Below, in pieces: positions 50,869 to 60,419 of a stretch of DNA of 64,000 bases. The notes beneath the pieces were generated by a model. It was not told the DNA's origin. It worked only from the letters and a program-made list of their open reading frames with translations, and did no database searches. Position numbers and translations under genes: made by a program. Source of the DNA: Fictibacillus enclensis (lineage in GTDB: Bacteria; Bacillota; Bacilli; Bacillales; Fictibacillaceae); NCBI RefSeq assembly GCF_001457035.1, contig NZ_KQ758618.1:310001-374000 (forward strand). Reading direction: 5' to 3'. Each line of letters begins with the position of its first letter. Positions within the stretch are counted from its first letter, which is position 1.

Positions 50869-52500
50869 ATGATGATGAATGTGCCTTTACGTGTTACAGC
50901 GATGATGGAGCATGCCGAAATGTTTTTCCCTAAAAAAACGGTAGTCAGCCGGACGGCTTCTGGTATTCGAACGTTTACGTACCGTGAAATCGCCAATCGA
51001 ACAAGGCGGCTGAGCAGTGCGCTGAAAAAAAAAGGGGTCCAAAAGGGAGATAAGGTAGGAACACTGGCCTGGAACCATCACCGGCATCTCGAAGCTTATT
51101 TCGGGATTCCGGGAGCAGAAGCTGTTCTTCATACGATCAATATTCGCTTATCACCTGCTCATATTGCTTATATCATCAATCATGCAAAAGACAAAGTGCT
51201 TTTGATTGATCAGGATATATTACCGCTGATTGAAGGGATCAGGGAAGAGATTCCAGGTGTGCAATCGTTCATCCTGATGACCGATGAGCCAGAACTGCCT
51301 GATTCCCCATTAGAGCCGCTTTATCATTATGAAGCCCTGCTCGATGAAGGTGATCCGAACTTTGCTTTTAATCCGGATATTGATGAAAATGAACCGGCGG
51401 GCATGTGCTATACATCTGCCACCACAGGAAATCCAAAGGGTGTTGTCTATTCCCATCGGGGGATCGTTCTTCACAGTATGGCACTAGGCCATGTGGATGG
51501 AGGAAGTGTTTCAGAATCCGATATCTGTATGCCTGTCGTTCCAATGTTTCATGTGAACGCCTGGGGTCTTCCGTTTGCGGCCGTCTGGTTCGGGACCACC
51601 CAAGTACTTCCGGGGCCACAGTTTACTCCAAAGCTTCTAGCGGAACTGATTGAACAGGAGAACGTCACCATTACTGCAGGAGTGCCGACGATTTGGCTCG
51701 GATTGCTGAAAGTGCTTGATGAAGGGGATTATGATACAAGCAGTCTTCGTTATATTTTATGCGGGGGTTCAGCTGCACCTAAAGGGCTGATCCAGGCATT
51801 TGAATCCAGGCATGACATTCCGTTTGCACACGCATATGGCATGACAGAAACCAGTCCCCTTGTGGTTTTTTCCCGAATTAAAAGCTACCAGCAGGATCTC
51901 AGCGACGAAGAAAAGCTGAATATCCGGGCAAAGCAGGGATACCTGGTACCGGGCGTGGAAATGAAGGTAATAGGCGCAAATGGAGATGTCAAATGGGATG
52001 GCAATGAAATGGGAGAGCTTTTTCTTCGGGGCAACTGGATCGCTGATGAATATTACGGTGAAGAATCTTCCGCCTTTGAAGACGGCTGGCTTCATACCGG
52101 TGATGTTGTCACAGTGGATGAGGAAGGGACAATAAAAATTGTGGACCGCACGAAAGATCTGATCAAGAGCGGGGGAGAGTGGATTTCATCTGTTGATCTT
52201 GAAAACGCTCTCATCGCTCATGAGGATATATTCGAGGCTTGCGTGGTAGCGGTTCCTGATCCAGAGTGGCAGGAGCGGCCGATCGCCTGTGTGGTGTTGA
52301 AGGAAGGAGCCCGTAGCACGGTCACTAAGGAAGACATCAAAGAGTATTTAAAACCGCAGTTTGCCAAATGGTGGATCCCGGACGATGTTTTGTTTATGGA
52401 TGAAATTCCAAAAACATCGGTCGGCAAGTTTTTAAAACGTGCCCTCAGAGATCAGGTTCGTGATTACTATGCAAGTGAAGGTACAGTAGAGACGAAATAA
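50869..52500 (+). CDS. Acyl-CoA synthetase (AMP-forming; medium/long-chain fatty acid type)
   Basis: 543-residue ANL-superfamily enzyme that activates a carboxylic acid to its CoA thioester with ATP. Motifs: phosphate loop [25 protein letters not shown], the hinge Asp in DGWLHTGDV and [15 protein letters not shown], and the catalytic Lys in [11 protein letters not shown]. It resembles the fadD/AlkK group for medium- and long-chain fatty acids. RBS GGGGAGG is six bases before ATG 50869. A sigma-54 activator gene follows 64 bp later and may regulate fatty-acid use; no -24/-12 promoter is visible before this gene. Confidence 0.9.
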   Translation: MMMNVPLRVTAMMEHAEMFFPKKTVVSRTASGIRTFTYREIANRTRRLSSALKKKGVQKGDKVGTLAWNHHRHLEAYFGIPGAEAVLHTINIRLSPAHIAYIINHAKDKVLLIDQDILPLIEGIREEIPGVQSFILMTDEPELPDSPLEPLYHYEALLDEGDPNFAFNPDIDENEPAGMCYTSATTGNPKGVVYSHRGIVLHSMALGHVDGGSVSESDICMPVVPMFHVNAWGLPFAAVWFGTTQVLPGPQFTPKLLAELIEQENVTITAGVPTIWLGLLKVLDEGDYDTSSLRYILCGGSAAPKGLIQAFESRHDIPFAHAYGMTETSPLVVFSRIKSYQQDLSDEEKLNIRAKQGYLVPGVEMKVIGANGDVKWDGNEMGELFLRGNWIADEYYGEESSAFEDGWLHTGDVVTVDEEGTIKIVDRTKDLIKSGGEWISSVDLENALIAHEDIFEACVVAVPDPEWQERPIACVVLKEGARSTVTKEDIKEYLKPQFAKWWIPDDVLFMDEIPKTSVGKFLKRALRDQVRDYYASEGTVETK

Positions 52501-52564
52501 ACCATCAGGCTGCCTCTGCTTTTAGCAAAGGCAGCTTCTACATGAAAGAGTAGAGGTGTCAGAC

Positions 52565-53932
52565 GTGTTAATTACAGAACTTCAGTTTAAAGATGAACTC
52601 CTGAAAACGATTATTGATAATGCCTTTCATTGCGTGGTTGTCATTGACATTAACGGCATCATTACCTATTTAAATCAGGCGTATTGCGATTTTATTAAAG
52701 TGGATCAGCAAGAATCGGTCGGCAGGCATGTGACCGATGTGATTGAAAATACGAGAATGCATATAGTGGCCAGGACGGGAAAAGAGGAGATTGCCGATTT
52801 GCAGTTCATTGAAGGCAATTATATGATCGCGGATCGCCTTCCCATCCGTCAGGCCGGCAAGGTCGTTGGTGCCGTTGGAACCGTTACCTTCAGAGATACT
52901 GAAGAGTGGCGGACCATGAACTCCCATATCAAAAACCTGTTAACGGAACTGGAATATTACCGCAGTGTTCAGGAGGAGAATACCGGTGCGAAATATTCTC
53001 TCCATGATATTGTAGGCTCTTCATCCGAGGTGAAGGTTTTAAAAGAGCGGATCAAAAAAGTAGCGGCAAGTGACGTTTCAGTGCTGATTCGGGGTGAAAG
53101 CGGGACAGGCAAGGAACTGTTTGCCCACAGCATCCATCAATTAAGTGAACGCTCAAATAAGCCTTTCATAAAGGTCAATTGCGGTGCCATCCCGGAACAT
53201 CTTTTGGAATCGGAGCTGTTCGGTTACGAGGAAGGAGCTTTTACCGGTGCCAAAAGGGGAGGCAAGCTTGGTAAATTTCAACTGGCTGACGGAGGAACCA
53301 TTTTTCTCGATGAAATCGGTGATATGCCCCTTCACATGCAGGTGAAGTTGCTGCGCGTGCTTCAGGACCGTGAAGTGGAAGCGGTCGGCAGTGTGAGGCC
53401 GGTAAAGGTGGATGTTCGTGTGATCGCGGCCACCAATAAACCGCTGGAGAAAATGGTAGAGGAGCAGCGGTTTCGGGAGGATTTGTTTTACCGAATCAAT
53501 GTGATTCAGGTGAACATCCCTCCATTGCGTGACCGGCCGGAAGATATTAAAGAACTCTCCCGGCATTTTCTTGCCAAAATCAATAAGCGTTCCGGACGCC
53601 GGATACTGGGACTTCAGGAAGATGTAGCCGGTTTGTTTGACAGCCACAATTGGCCCGGCAACGCGCGCGAGCTTGAAAATGTCATCGAAGCCGCCGTCCA
53701 TTTGTGCCATGGTGAGCGGATCACAAAAGACGCCCTTCCTGATTACTTAAAAGAAGTTTCCGTGCTGTCCCTGGGGAAACGCAGCCTGAAGGAGATCATG
53801 GAGGAAACAGAAAGGCGGGTGTTGCAGGCTGCGCTAAGGGAGCACCATGGCGACCGGCTGAAGACTGCCAAAACTCTCGGTATCGGCAAGACAAGTTTGT
53901 ATGACAAGCTGAAGAAGTATGGAGTGGAGTGA
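52565..53932 (+). CDS. Sigma-54-dependent transcriptional activator (PAS-AAA-Fis)
   Basis: 455-residue enhancer-binding protein. Order: an N-terminal PAS sensor (about 10-110, [20 protein letters not shown]), a linker helix, the AAA+ domain with Walker A GESGTGKE, the sigma-54 loop [10 protein letters not shown], Walker [13 protein letters not shown] and arginine-containing [11 protein letters not shown], and a C-terminal Fis-type helix-turn-helix ([21 protein letters not shown]). It needs RpoN (SigL) to act. GTG 52565 lies eight bases after AGAGG; GTG 52556 overlaps that site. Similar PAS activators (RocR, BkdR, AcoR) control catabolic operons; fatty-acid metabolism is suggested by the neighbour. 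Confidence 0.9.
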   Translation: MLITELQFKDELLKTIIDNAFHCVVVIDINGIITYLNQAYCDFIKVDQQESVGRHVTDVIENTRMHIVARTGKEEIADLQFIEGNYMIADRLPIRQAGKVVGAVGTVTFRDTEEWRTMNSHIKNLLTELEYYRSVQEENTGAKYSLHDIVGSSSEVKVLKERIKKVAASDVSVLIRGESGTGKELFAHSIHQLSERSNKPFIKVNCGAIPEHLLESELFGYEEGAFTGAKRGGKLGKFQLADGGTIFLDEIGDMPLHMQVKLLRVLQDREVEAVGSVRPVKVDVRVIAATNKPLEKMVEEQRFREDLFYRINVIQVNIPPLRDRPEDIKELSRHFLAKINKRSGRRILGLQEDVAGLFDSHNWPGNARELENVIEAAVHLCHGERITKDALPDYLKEVSVLSLGKRSLKEIMEETERRVLQAALREHHGDRLKTAKTLGIGKTSLYDKLKKYGVE

Positions 53933-54236
53933 GGGGGGCGTGAAGTCGAAAGAGAGTAAGCGTAGTTGACATAATATGGTGTTGTTCAGTAAATTTTCAA
54001 TTTCGGCCAGTAAATCATTCAAACACGCATGTATTTTATTTTTTGGCAGCTCAAACAGGGGATGTTTACTTATTAAAATCCCCTGAATCACGAAAAATAC
54101 ATTAGCCACAGCCAATTCCGGCATTTTCTTCTTGTACCGTCCTCCTCCGTAGCTTGCAAAATGTGAGGTCCCTTAAACTGCAAGAAACTGGCTCCTTCAA
54201 AAAACGAAAATATTTCTTAACTTTTCCTGAGTAAGC
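53933..54236. other. Intergenic stretch with no convincing gene
   Basis: About 300 bases between convergent genes. A minus-strand frame beginning MPELAVANVFFVIQGILI at 54124 has a distant GGAGGAGG before it but no family likeness, and it runs into the 3' end of the sigma-54 activator gene. No terminator hairpin for either neighbour is obvious. It may contain decayed coding sequence. Confidence 0.4.
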
Positions 54237-55079
54237 TCATCTCCCCAAATCCACTTTGCTGATTTTCCAAGCGGACCATGGTGTCAGCCTCGCCACTGTG
54301 ATGTGAATCAGCGTCTTTTCCACACCTTTATTTTCTCTGTAAATCACCGTTTTAACGGGAATAACGGTTTTAAACGTGCGATGCTTTTTTGATTCTTTCC
54401 CCCGGATATCATAATGGATGGCGGTTACGCCTTTACCCGTTTTCAAAAGCTTTTTGCGTTCCACCCCTTTTTCAGGTAGAACCGGTTTCATCAAATCTGG
54501 ATCATTTTCTTTGAGTGACAATAAGTACATTTGAACAATCTGATGCGGGTTGGCGTGATGAGCGTAATCTTCAAGTTTTCCCCCTGCTTTTAAGATCATC
54601 AATTTATGGGAAGGATCCGCGTTGCGTGTTTTATGCGTGGTGCTTCCGGCGAAATGAATGCAAAAATGGCCCGGAAAGCCGTTTTGTAGCGCTCCCGCTC
54701 CGTGGGGCATGCCATGCATGGAAGCGGCCAGCATTTTCCCCTTAACCGGTATGAGGATAGCCCGCCGGCGCCAGCTCCATTTCCCGTTATAAAGGTGCTT
54801 CAGGACTGCGGTGTCTTTATAGGTCAACGGCTGAACATCGGCATGTTTGTTCCCGGCGCGGCGCTGCACAGAAAAATAAAAGCCGGTTTCCAGGTCAATA
54901 ACCTTGAATTTTTTTCCGGTAGGCAAAAGCCGGTTCACTTTTTCCCATTTTAAAATGGTTCCTTTTTCTGGAACAGGATAGACGGTAAAAGGGAATTCGC
55001 TTGCTTCTGCTGCATGGAAGGGAAGGATCATTAGCATAAGAACAAAAAGAAAAGTAAGGCGGATTTTTCGGCTGTCCAT
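54237..55079 (-). CDS. Secreted protein of unknown function with HGMPHG...GHFCIHF motif
   Basis: 280-residue protein with a clear signal peptide (LTFLFVLMLMILPFHAAEASE). The mature part has a conserved-looking block, ASMHGMPHGAGALQNGFPGHFCIHFAGS, then THKTRNADPSHK: several His, one Cys and Asp in an arrangement typical of an enzyme active site or metal site, possibly acting on the cell wall. I have seen GHFCIHF-type motifs in clostridial and bacillus exported proteins but cannot name the family. RBS AAGGAGA precedes ATG. It is divergent from the transglutaminase gene. Confidence 0.7.
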   Translation of the reverse strand: MDSRKIRLTFLFVLMLMILPFHAAEASEFPFTVYPVPEKGTILKWEKVNRLLPTGKKFKVIDLETGFYFSVQRRAGNKHADVQPLTYKDTAVLKHLYNGKWSWRRRAILIPVKGKMLAASMHGMPHGAGALQNGFPGHFCIHFAGSTTHKTRNADPSHKLMILKAGGKLEDYAHHANPHQIVQMYLLSLKENDPDLMKPVLPEKGVERKKLLKTGKGVTAIHYDIRGKESKKHRTFKTVIPVKTVIYRENKGVEKTLIHITVARLTPWSAWKISKVDLGR

Positions 55080-55216
55080 GTCTTTTATCTCCTTGAAATT
55101 TTTTTCTTTTTTAATATCTCAATGATCTCCCAAAAATAACCGTTTTTTTTTCCCGTTACCATGGCAAAAGAGCCACATTTTAAGATTTCGGGCTTATCAC
55201 TTTGGGCCAAGTAATC

Positions 55217-55244
55217 ACCTTTCTTCTCCTTATCCCATATCTTG
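55217..55244 (+). promoter_or_regulatory. Candidate sigma-K promoter of tgl
   Basis: AC (55217-55218), 17 bases, CATATCTTG (55236-55244), close to the sigma-K pattern AC-N17-CATANNNTA with one mismatch. In B. subtilis tgl is a late mother-cell gene under sigma-K, so the position fits. Confidence 0.4.
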
Positions 55245-55276
55245 TATATTATCCTGTGGGAACAGGGGGGCTAACG

Positions 55277-56047
55277 GTGGTTTATATAAAAGGGAAGCAA
55301 CTGAACACATTAGAAGATATACCGGGATTCGGACAATTTTCTGAGGCCCAGCGTGCAACTGCGGTACGACTGCTGAACAGCAGGGAGTCTTTTTTTTATG
55401 ATAGTTCCAGGCAGCTTCAATTCGAAATCACATATCGTGCAAACATTGTTTCATCTGCTTATGCGCTGAAGAACAGCGGAGCGCGGTTTGCCACGTTTCA
55501 AACAGCAAGAGCGAACCGGAAATTCTGGATTTTAACGGCCTATGGTGGATTTCTGATCCGTCCGGATGTCACACCGGCGGATGCGATTACCGATATTTTT
55601 GTTAATGGACGAAAATATGCCTTCGAATGTACCACCGCCATGATGATTATCCTCTATAAAGGGTTGCTGGAGACGATTGGACCGACAACCTTTAATCAGC
55701 TGTTTCGGGGATTGTTGTTGTGGAGCACTGAACATGATGAGGACCTTCAGCTGACTGCTGTGACGAGCGGGGATTCCTTGCCGGGGGACATCCGCTACAT
55801 TCAGAATCCGGAGTTTCATCCTGCGACTCCTCAGTGGCAGGGCGAGAATTTGATTGACTTAGGAAATGGGATGTTTTTCGGCCATGGCATCGGAGTGGGA
55901 ATGATCGGTGAATTCATTGAAATTCTCAACCAGCGCAGGCGTCCGGGAGCCACGACGTCGGCTTTTTTGACCGCGCAGATCATCCGTCCCAACTTTAGAA
56001 GAATGGCTGAATACACAGGACATCCGCTTCGGCGTCTGCTTGTATAA
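55277..56047 (+). CDS. tgl: Protein-glutamine gamma-glutamyltransferase (spore coat transglutaminase)
   Basis: 256-residue bacillus-type transglutaminase that crosslinks spore coat proteins through Lys-Gln bonds. The catalytic Cys is in NGRKYAFECTTAMMI; conserved ARFATFQTAR, ENLIDLGNGMFFGHGIG and RPGATTSAFL agree with the family, and length is close to the B. subtilis enzyme. GTG 55277 is six bases after six G (55265-55270); the frame continues upstream to 55202 but that part is unlike Tgl and lacks a ribosome binding site. Supports sporulation in the host. Confidence 0.9.
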   Translation: MVYIKGKQLNTLEDIPGFGQFSEAQRATAVRLLNSRESFFYDSSRQLQFEITYRANIVSSAYALKNSGARFATFQTARANRKFWILTAYGGFLIRPDVTPADAITDIFVNGRKYAFECTTAMMIILYKGLLETIGPTTFNQLFRGLLLWSTEHDEDLQLTAVTSGDSLPGDIRYIQNPEFHPATPQWQGENLIDLGNGMFFGHGIGVGMIGEFIEILNQRRRPGATTSAFLTAQIIRPNFRRMAEYTGHPLRRLLV

Positions 56048-56084
56048 AAAAACCACCCGGCAAATGATAACCGGGTGGCTTTTA
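56045..56084. terminator. Bidirectional terminator
   Basis: AAAACCACCCGG / CCGGGTGGCTTTT between the convergent tgl and M23 hydrolase genes. Confidence 0.85.
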
Positions 56085-56092
56085 CTGGTCTT

Positions 56093-57463
56093 TTATTGAA
56101 TGTAAGGAAGCGGGTTAACCGCGTTGGTTTTACCAACGTTCCAAGGTCCTTTATGGAGCTCGAAATGAAGATGCTGTCCAGTGGAGTGGCCAGTGCTGCC
56201 CATGTGCCCAAGAGTTTGTCCCTGGGAAACCGTCTGACCGGTGCTTACTGCGCGGTCTCTCATGTGCGCATAAACAGTCGTGTAAAGCTGTCCATCAATA
56301 TAATGGGACAGGAAAACCACATTTCCGTATGAAGATGAGGTGTAGGAGCGGATTACCGTTCCGGATGCAGCTGCATGGATTGGAACAATACCTCCAGCTG
56401 CGATGTCAATGCCTGCATGGAACTTGTTCCATCTTGAACCAAGCTGTGAAGTAACAACACCTGCTGACGGGAAGATGAACTTTCCGGAGGAACTAGGCGG
56501 TGTGTAGGATGGTTCTGGCTGTGGCTCAGGCCTAGGCTCAGGTTTAGGAGCAGGAGCCGGTGCTGGCGCAGATTCATGAGCCGGTTGGCTTGCTTTCTCC
56601 TTTGCTGCACGTTCAGCCGCTGCTTTTTGGGCGGCTTCTCTTGCTGCTGCTTCTTTTGCTGCTTTAGCCGCAGCCGCTTTAGCTGCCGCCTCACGACGGG
56701 CACGCTCTGCTGCTTCTTTTTTCGCTCGTGCAATTTCTGCTTTGATCGCTTTTTCCTGGTCGGCAAGAAGAGCATCTTTCTCTTCAAGCTGGCCGATATC
56801 ATCATGAAGGTGGTTTTCTTCGCTGCGAAGCTGCTTCATGATCTTATTTTTCTTGCTTTTTTGATCCTTCAGCTGGCCGTTCAATGAATTCAGCTCATCC
56901 AATTGGCCGTTCAGTGAAGAAAGCTTTGACTCCACCTGCTGCTTTTTTTGTTCAACTGCCTCCTTGTCACGCCTATGTTCTTCCAGAATCGTTTTATCCT
57001 GCTCCGCAATGATGTTCAAGCTGATCATGCGGTCAAGGAAATCACCGAATCCCTGTGAACCAAGCAGCACTTCTATGTATTTTACAGGGCCGCCTGTTTC
57101 ATACATATTGCGAACACGCTCTTTCAGTAAGGCATCACGTGCCTTAATGCGTTTTTCAAGTTCTGTAATTTCACTTTTCAATTTTTCGATGTCCGCTTTT
57201 GTTTGAGCGATCTCATCTTTTTTGGTTTGAATATCGTCAGCTGTCTTCTGTAACGACGCTTGGAGTTTATCCAATTCCTTCAGGAGCTGGTCCTGTTCAC
57301 CCTGTACTTTTTTAACCTGCTTGTTTTTCTTGGCTTGTTCCGCATGGTTTTCGGCTTGCTTTTGTTGAACATCTTTCAGCGTTTCTGCAGAAGCTGATGT
57401 GTATGTAAATCCGGATAGTCCAATACTAATTGTTAAGGCTGCAGTTAAAATCTTCCTCTTCAA
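56093..57463 (-). CDS. Coiled-coil M23 murein hydrolase (PcsB/CwlO-EnvC type)
   Basis: About 456-residue exported protein. It has a signal peptide (LTAALTISIGLSGFTYTSASAE), a long coiled coil (about 30-245) of the PcsB/CwlO N-terminal kind (RNMYETGGPVKYIEVLLGSQGFGDFLDRM), an Ala-rich helical stretch, a Pro-rich linker of AP/EP repeats and a C-terminal LytM/M23 endopeptidase domain with FHAGIDIA and HLHFELH zinc motifs. FtsEX-controlled cell-wall hydrolases share this coiled coil; B. subtilis CwlO carries NlpC/P60 instead of M23. The start is TTG 57463 (or 57466) after AAAAGGGGG; TTG 57487 precedes that site. Confidence 0.87.
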   Translation of the reverse strand: MKRKILTAALTISIGLSGFTYTSASAETLKDVQQKQAENHAEQAKKNKQVKKVQGEQDQLLKELDKLQASLQKTADDIQTKKDEIAQTKADIEKLKSEITELEKRIKARDALLKERVRNMYETGGPVKYIEVLLGSQGFGDFLDRMISLNIIAEQDKTILEEHRRDKEAVEQKKQQVESKLSSLNGQLDELNSLNGQLKDQKSKKNKIMKQLRSEENHLHDDIGQLEEKDALLADQEKAIKAEIARAKKEAAERARREAAAKAAAAKAAKEAAAREAAQKAAAERAAKEKASQPAHESAPAPAPAPKPEPRPEPQPEPSYTPPSSSGKFIFPSAGVVTSQLGSRWNKFHAGIDIAAGGIVPIHAAASGTVIRSYTSSSYGNVVFLSHYIDGQLYTTVYAHMRDRAVSTGQTVSQGQTLGHMGSTGHSTGQHLHFELHKGPWNVGKTNAVNPLPYIQ

Positions 57464-57744
57464 CAATAAGTCCCCCTTTTCGTGCAAATGTTACCAGTCT
57501 ATTAATCACAGAGATTATTATAGCATTTAAAATCGACAAGTTTTCGTGAAATAATATTACATTTGTATTTCATAATGTTACAGAAAACGTTGTAATTTGA
57601 CATTAACTTGGATAAATGAGCCAATTTACCTTGATAGAGGACATGATTTACTGCAGGGAGAAACCTAATTTTGTCGAGTTTTATCAGAACCTCAGCATTT
57701 ATGAAATAAAATAGTTTTATAATGAAAGAATTGAAAGCAAATAA
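57464..57744. other. AT-rich intergenic region upstream of the M23 hydrolase gene
   Basis: About 280 bases, strongly AT-rich. A minus-strand TATAAT lies about 50 bases before the hydrolase start without a good -35 box. TGTAAC and TGTAAT hexamers occur, but not in the five-base-spaced tandem form of a WalR box. No gene seen. Confidence 0.4.
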
Positions 57745-57786
57745 GAGAAAAAACAGCATCCACTGCAGGTTGAGAGGATGCTGTTC
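57745..57786 (-). terminator. Terminator of the DDAH-type gene
   Basis: Minus-strand AACAGCATCC / GGATGCTGTT followed by TTTTCTC. Confidence 0.85.
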
Positions 57787-57791
57787 CAGGG

Positions 57792-58628
57792 TTATGGAGT
57801 TGGTTTTTGACGGTCAAGTGGAAGGGTGATGCACCTAAAGGCACCGCCTGATTTAATGATCTCGGTAATGTCCACTTCAATCACGTGATAGCCTCTTTCT
57901 TTGAGTTTTGCATTGATTTTTTTATTTACCGGCAGGGCAAAAATGGTTTTGTCCCCGATCGACAATATATTTGTACCGAGCGTAAATTGCTCATCTTCAT
58001 CAATTTCAATCGTTTGGTACCGGGAAGTCAGCAGTTTTAATTCTTCTTCATGGAATGCAGGAGGGTAAATGATGGCTTCCTCTGGTGATAAAACGTTGAA
58101 CACACAGTCAAGATGCAAATATTTCTCGTTGAAGGGAACCGGAATGATGGTATATTCAGGCTCATGCTTCTGGAGATTGGCAATTGCTTCCCGGCTTGTG
58201 CGGTGGCTCACACCAACATACACGGTTTTTCGGTCCAGAAGCACATCACCGCCTTCAATACTGTCATGCTGCAAATCCTTGATCGTAATGTGCTCTTCAT
58301 TCATCCACTCTTTCAGTATCTTTTCTTCTCCCTGCCTGATTTCCCGCCCCATTGCGGAGATATACAGCGTATGTCCGATGGTAAAGCCGATATCTCTCGT
58401 GAAAACCTGCTCCGGATATTCCTGTATGGCTGGAAGACAGTGCACCGTAATCCCTTTCTCTTCAAGGGCCTTGATAAATCTCTTATGCTGTTTTACCGCA
58501 AGCTCTGTGTCGATATTTTCGTCAGCATAGTATTTCTGTGTTTCATTGATGACTTCACGAATTTTCATGAACTTGGGCTCACAAAGAATTACATCTTTCA
58601 ATTGGTCATATTCGCTATAACAGGCCAT
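57792..58628 (-). CDS. Dimethylarginine dimethylaminohydrolase-like amidinotransferase-fold enzyme
   Basis: 278-residue protein of the guanidine-modifying superfamily (DDAH/arginine deiminase), like B. subtilis YkgA. Catalytic elements: FTRDIGF near residue 75, EGGDVLL, VGVSHRT (His) and the C-terminal nucleophile Cys in GGAFRCITLPLDR. Expected reaction: hydrolysis of an arginine-like guanidinium to citrulline or ureido product. ATG 58628 has GAGGG six bases upstream; ATG 58640 has only a weak site. The upstream gene on the same strand encodes a RocB-like peptidase, giving an arginine-catabolic context. Confidence 0.87.
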   Translation of the reverse strand: MACYSEYDQLKDVILCEPKFMKIREVINETQKYYADENIDTELAVKQHKRFIKALEEKGITVHCLPAIQEYPEQVFTRDIGFTIGHTLYISAMGREIRQGEEKILKEWMNEEHITIKDLQHDSIEGGDVLLDRKTVYVGVSHRTSREAIANLQKHEPEYTIIPVPFNEKYLHLDCVFNVLSPEEAIIYPPAFHEEELKLLTSRYQTIEIDEDEQFTLGTNILSIGDKTIFALPVNKKINAKLKERGYHVIEVDITEIIKSGGAFRCITLPLDRQKPTP

Positions 58629-58719
58629 TTGATCCCTCATTTTCTACATCGTTTTCTCATCGCATCTGTAAAGACTCCTGCTATATTCTTTCCAAAAAAC
58701 GAGAAAACATGCTAAAGGC

Positions 58720-60333
58720 TTAGCTTTCCAACAGCTTTGTAATGGTGTAAGCAATCATTTGCTGAGTAGCAATCAGAGTTGAAAGATGAAGGCGCTCGGT
58801 CCATTTATGCGCATCCCGGCCCAATGGACCTAAATTCATCACTGGCATCGTCAGCTCCTTCATTTCATCCAATGGAAGGTTGTACCGTTCACCGTAAACT
58901 GGCATGTTGTCCAGCAGCGGTCGCAGTTCCTCTTGTTTATAGGACAGGCCGACATAGCTCAAGTCGGAAAGTCCGGCAAAATAGTTTTGTTTTTTTAATG
59001 TGATTTGAAATTGTTTTTCAGCAAACTGGATGACATCTCCTGAAACCTCCTGGATCAATGAATCCTCCCTCGACGATACGGCGGGATAGAAGGGAGGGGC
59101 ATAAAAAAGAACGATCATAGGCGCATATTGCTTGCAAAGGCTGGCCAGATCATTGACCAGCATTGTGGTTACATCCCGGTCATCGAGATGGGGGTGGGTC
59201 GACAAAATATAGTTTTCACGTCTTGTGATCTCCTCCTGACCATGAAGTTCAAGTGCTTTTTCATACAGCTCCTGAAACGTTAAGACAGATATGGGGGTTT
59301 TTTTTACGTCAAAAGGGACCAGTTTTGAGTAAGCAAGCGCTTTTTTATAAAAAAAGGATTCCACGTTTTTGGCCGCCTCTTTTGCAAGTCCGAGCAGCTG
59401 CCGGTTCACTTCTGTAAAGGATTTTTCCATTAACAGCAAATTAAACATCGTGACGGCTGCATGAGGGATCTGAACGGAATAATGGTCTTTTAAATCTTTC
59501 TGAAGCAGATTGGCAGGTGGCGGTATGGCTTCATCCTCAAGTGTTTCGCAAAAGTCGAGATTCAGCTCCAGCCTTTTTGTGATTTCTGCTGTCATCAGAT
59601 TACCGTTTAATCCGCCAAAGGGTTCACCCACATGGGTTTCCCGGCCGTAACAAAGAAAACCGGGAAGTACTTTGCCCACTGTACCCGTGTACAAATAATG
59701 ATTCTTGTCCCCTGGGTAGCGGGTAAAGGCAGGTTCTCCGTTCAGGCAGGCTTTATAGGAAATTGAGAATTGTTTTTTCAATTGCTCGAGAGCGGGGATG
59801 GCAGCCAGCATACCGGCGGAATTCACTTCTTCGTCGGGAACGGAAACCATCAAAATGTTTCCGGGGAAGTGACCCTCGGCCGCCTTTTCGATCATGGAAA
59901 GGTGTAGGGCCACGCCGGCTTTCATATCCATGGTGCCGCGTCCAAACAGCCATTGGCCATTCTCCAAATCTTCCATTAATTCATCCGGCAGATTTTGCAG
60001 TTGTTCGATTTGTTCCGTCAGTTCTGATGGACGGAAGGCAAGATGTTTTAAATCGCCATAGTCTTCTATGTTTACCACATCAAAATGGCTTAACAAGATA
60101 ACAGTATCCTTGTGTGAGCCGTTTCGGACAAAGGCCGTTAATAGCTTGCGTCCATCCGGCATGGGGAGAAGCTGCAAATGGCCGGGGTTTTCTTTGTAAT
60201 AATCCAGAGAGTTTAGCGTGTAGTAGAGATGTTCAGCCATCGCAATTTCAGCCGGTTCAGTGGAGATACTTGGTATCTCAACAAGTTCTTTTACAAGTGC
60301 CGTGAGTGATTCCTTGTCTTGCCATCTGCTCAT
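58720..60333 (-). CDS. rocB: M20-family peptidase, RocB-like arginine utilisation protein
   Basis: 537-residue M20/ArgE-DapE family member of the long RocB type. Zinc-site motifs: LLSHFDVV, LFGRGTMDMKAGVA and VPDEEVNSAG. RocB is encoded with arginine-degradation genes in B. subtilis, but its exact reaction is not established; acyl- or peptidyl-arginine-like substrates are a guess. RBS GAGGGATC precedes ATG. The gene is 91 bp upstream of the DDAH-type gene on the same strand, so they probably form one unit. Confidence 0.86.
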   Translation of the reverse strand: MSRWQDKESLTALVKELVEIPSISTEPAEIAMAEHLYYTLNSLDYYKENPGHLQLLPMPDGRKLLTAFVRNGSHKDTVILLSHFDVVNIEDYGDLKHLAFRPSELTEQIEQLQNLPDELMEDLENGQWLFGRGTMDMKAGVALHLSMIEKAAEGHFPGNILMVSVPDEEVNSAGMLAAIPALEQLKKQFSISYKACLNGEPAFTRYPGDKNHYLYTGTVGKVLPGFLCYGRETHVGEPFGGLNGNLMTAEITKRLELNLDFCETLEDEAIPPPANLLQKDLKDHYSVQIPHAAVTMFNLLLMEKSFTEVNRQLLGLAKEAAKNVESFFYKKALAYSKLVPFDVKKTPISVLTFQELYEKALELHGQEEITRRENYILSTHPHLDDRDVTTMLVNDLASLCKQYAPMIVLFYAPPFYPAVSSREDSLIQEVSGDVIQFAEKQFQITLKKQNYFAGLSDLSYVGLSYKQEELRPLLDNMPVYGERYNLPLDEMKELTMPVMNLGPLGRDAHKWTERLHLSTLIATQQMIAYTITKLLES

Positions 60334-60419
60334 ATGATCCCTCTTTTCTATGAAGTAGCTTGCTTTCTATTGATTGATATTATCCTAACACAAATTGTAA
60401 ATTATTAAGAATCTTAAGA

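Noticed and set aside
53834-54124. 96-residue minus-strand ORF starting MPELAVANVFF
   Set aside because: It overlaps the conserved Fis domain of the sigma-54 activator, its GGAGGAGG is about 15 bases from the ATG, and nothing in it resembles a known family. It may contain decayed coding sequence.
56353-56805. 150-residue minus-strand ORF of K, R and Q repeats
   Set aside because: Out-of-frame reading of the Ala- and Pro-rich linker of the M23 hydrolase; no ribosome binding site.
57540-57640. WalR-box-like TGTAA hexamers upstream of the M23 hydrolase gene
   Set aside because: Single hexamers occur but the five-base-spaced tandem is not met; AT-rich sequence makes such hexamers common.
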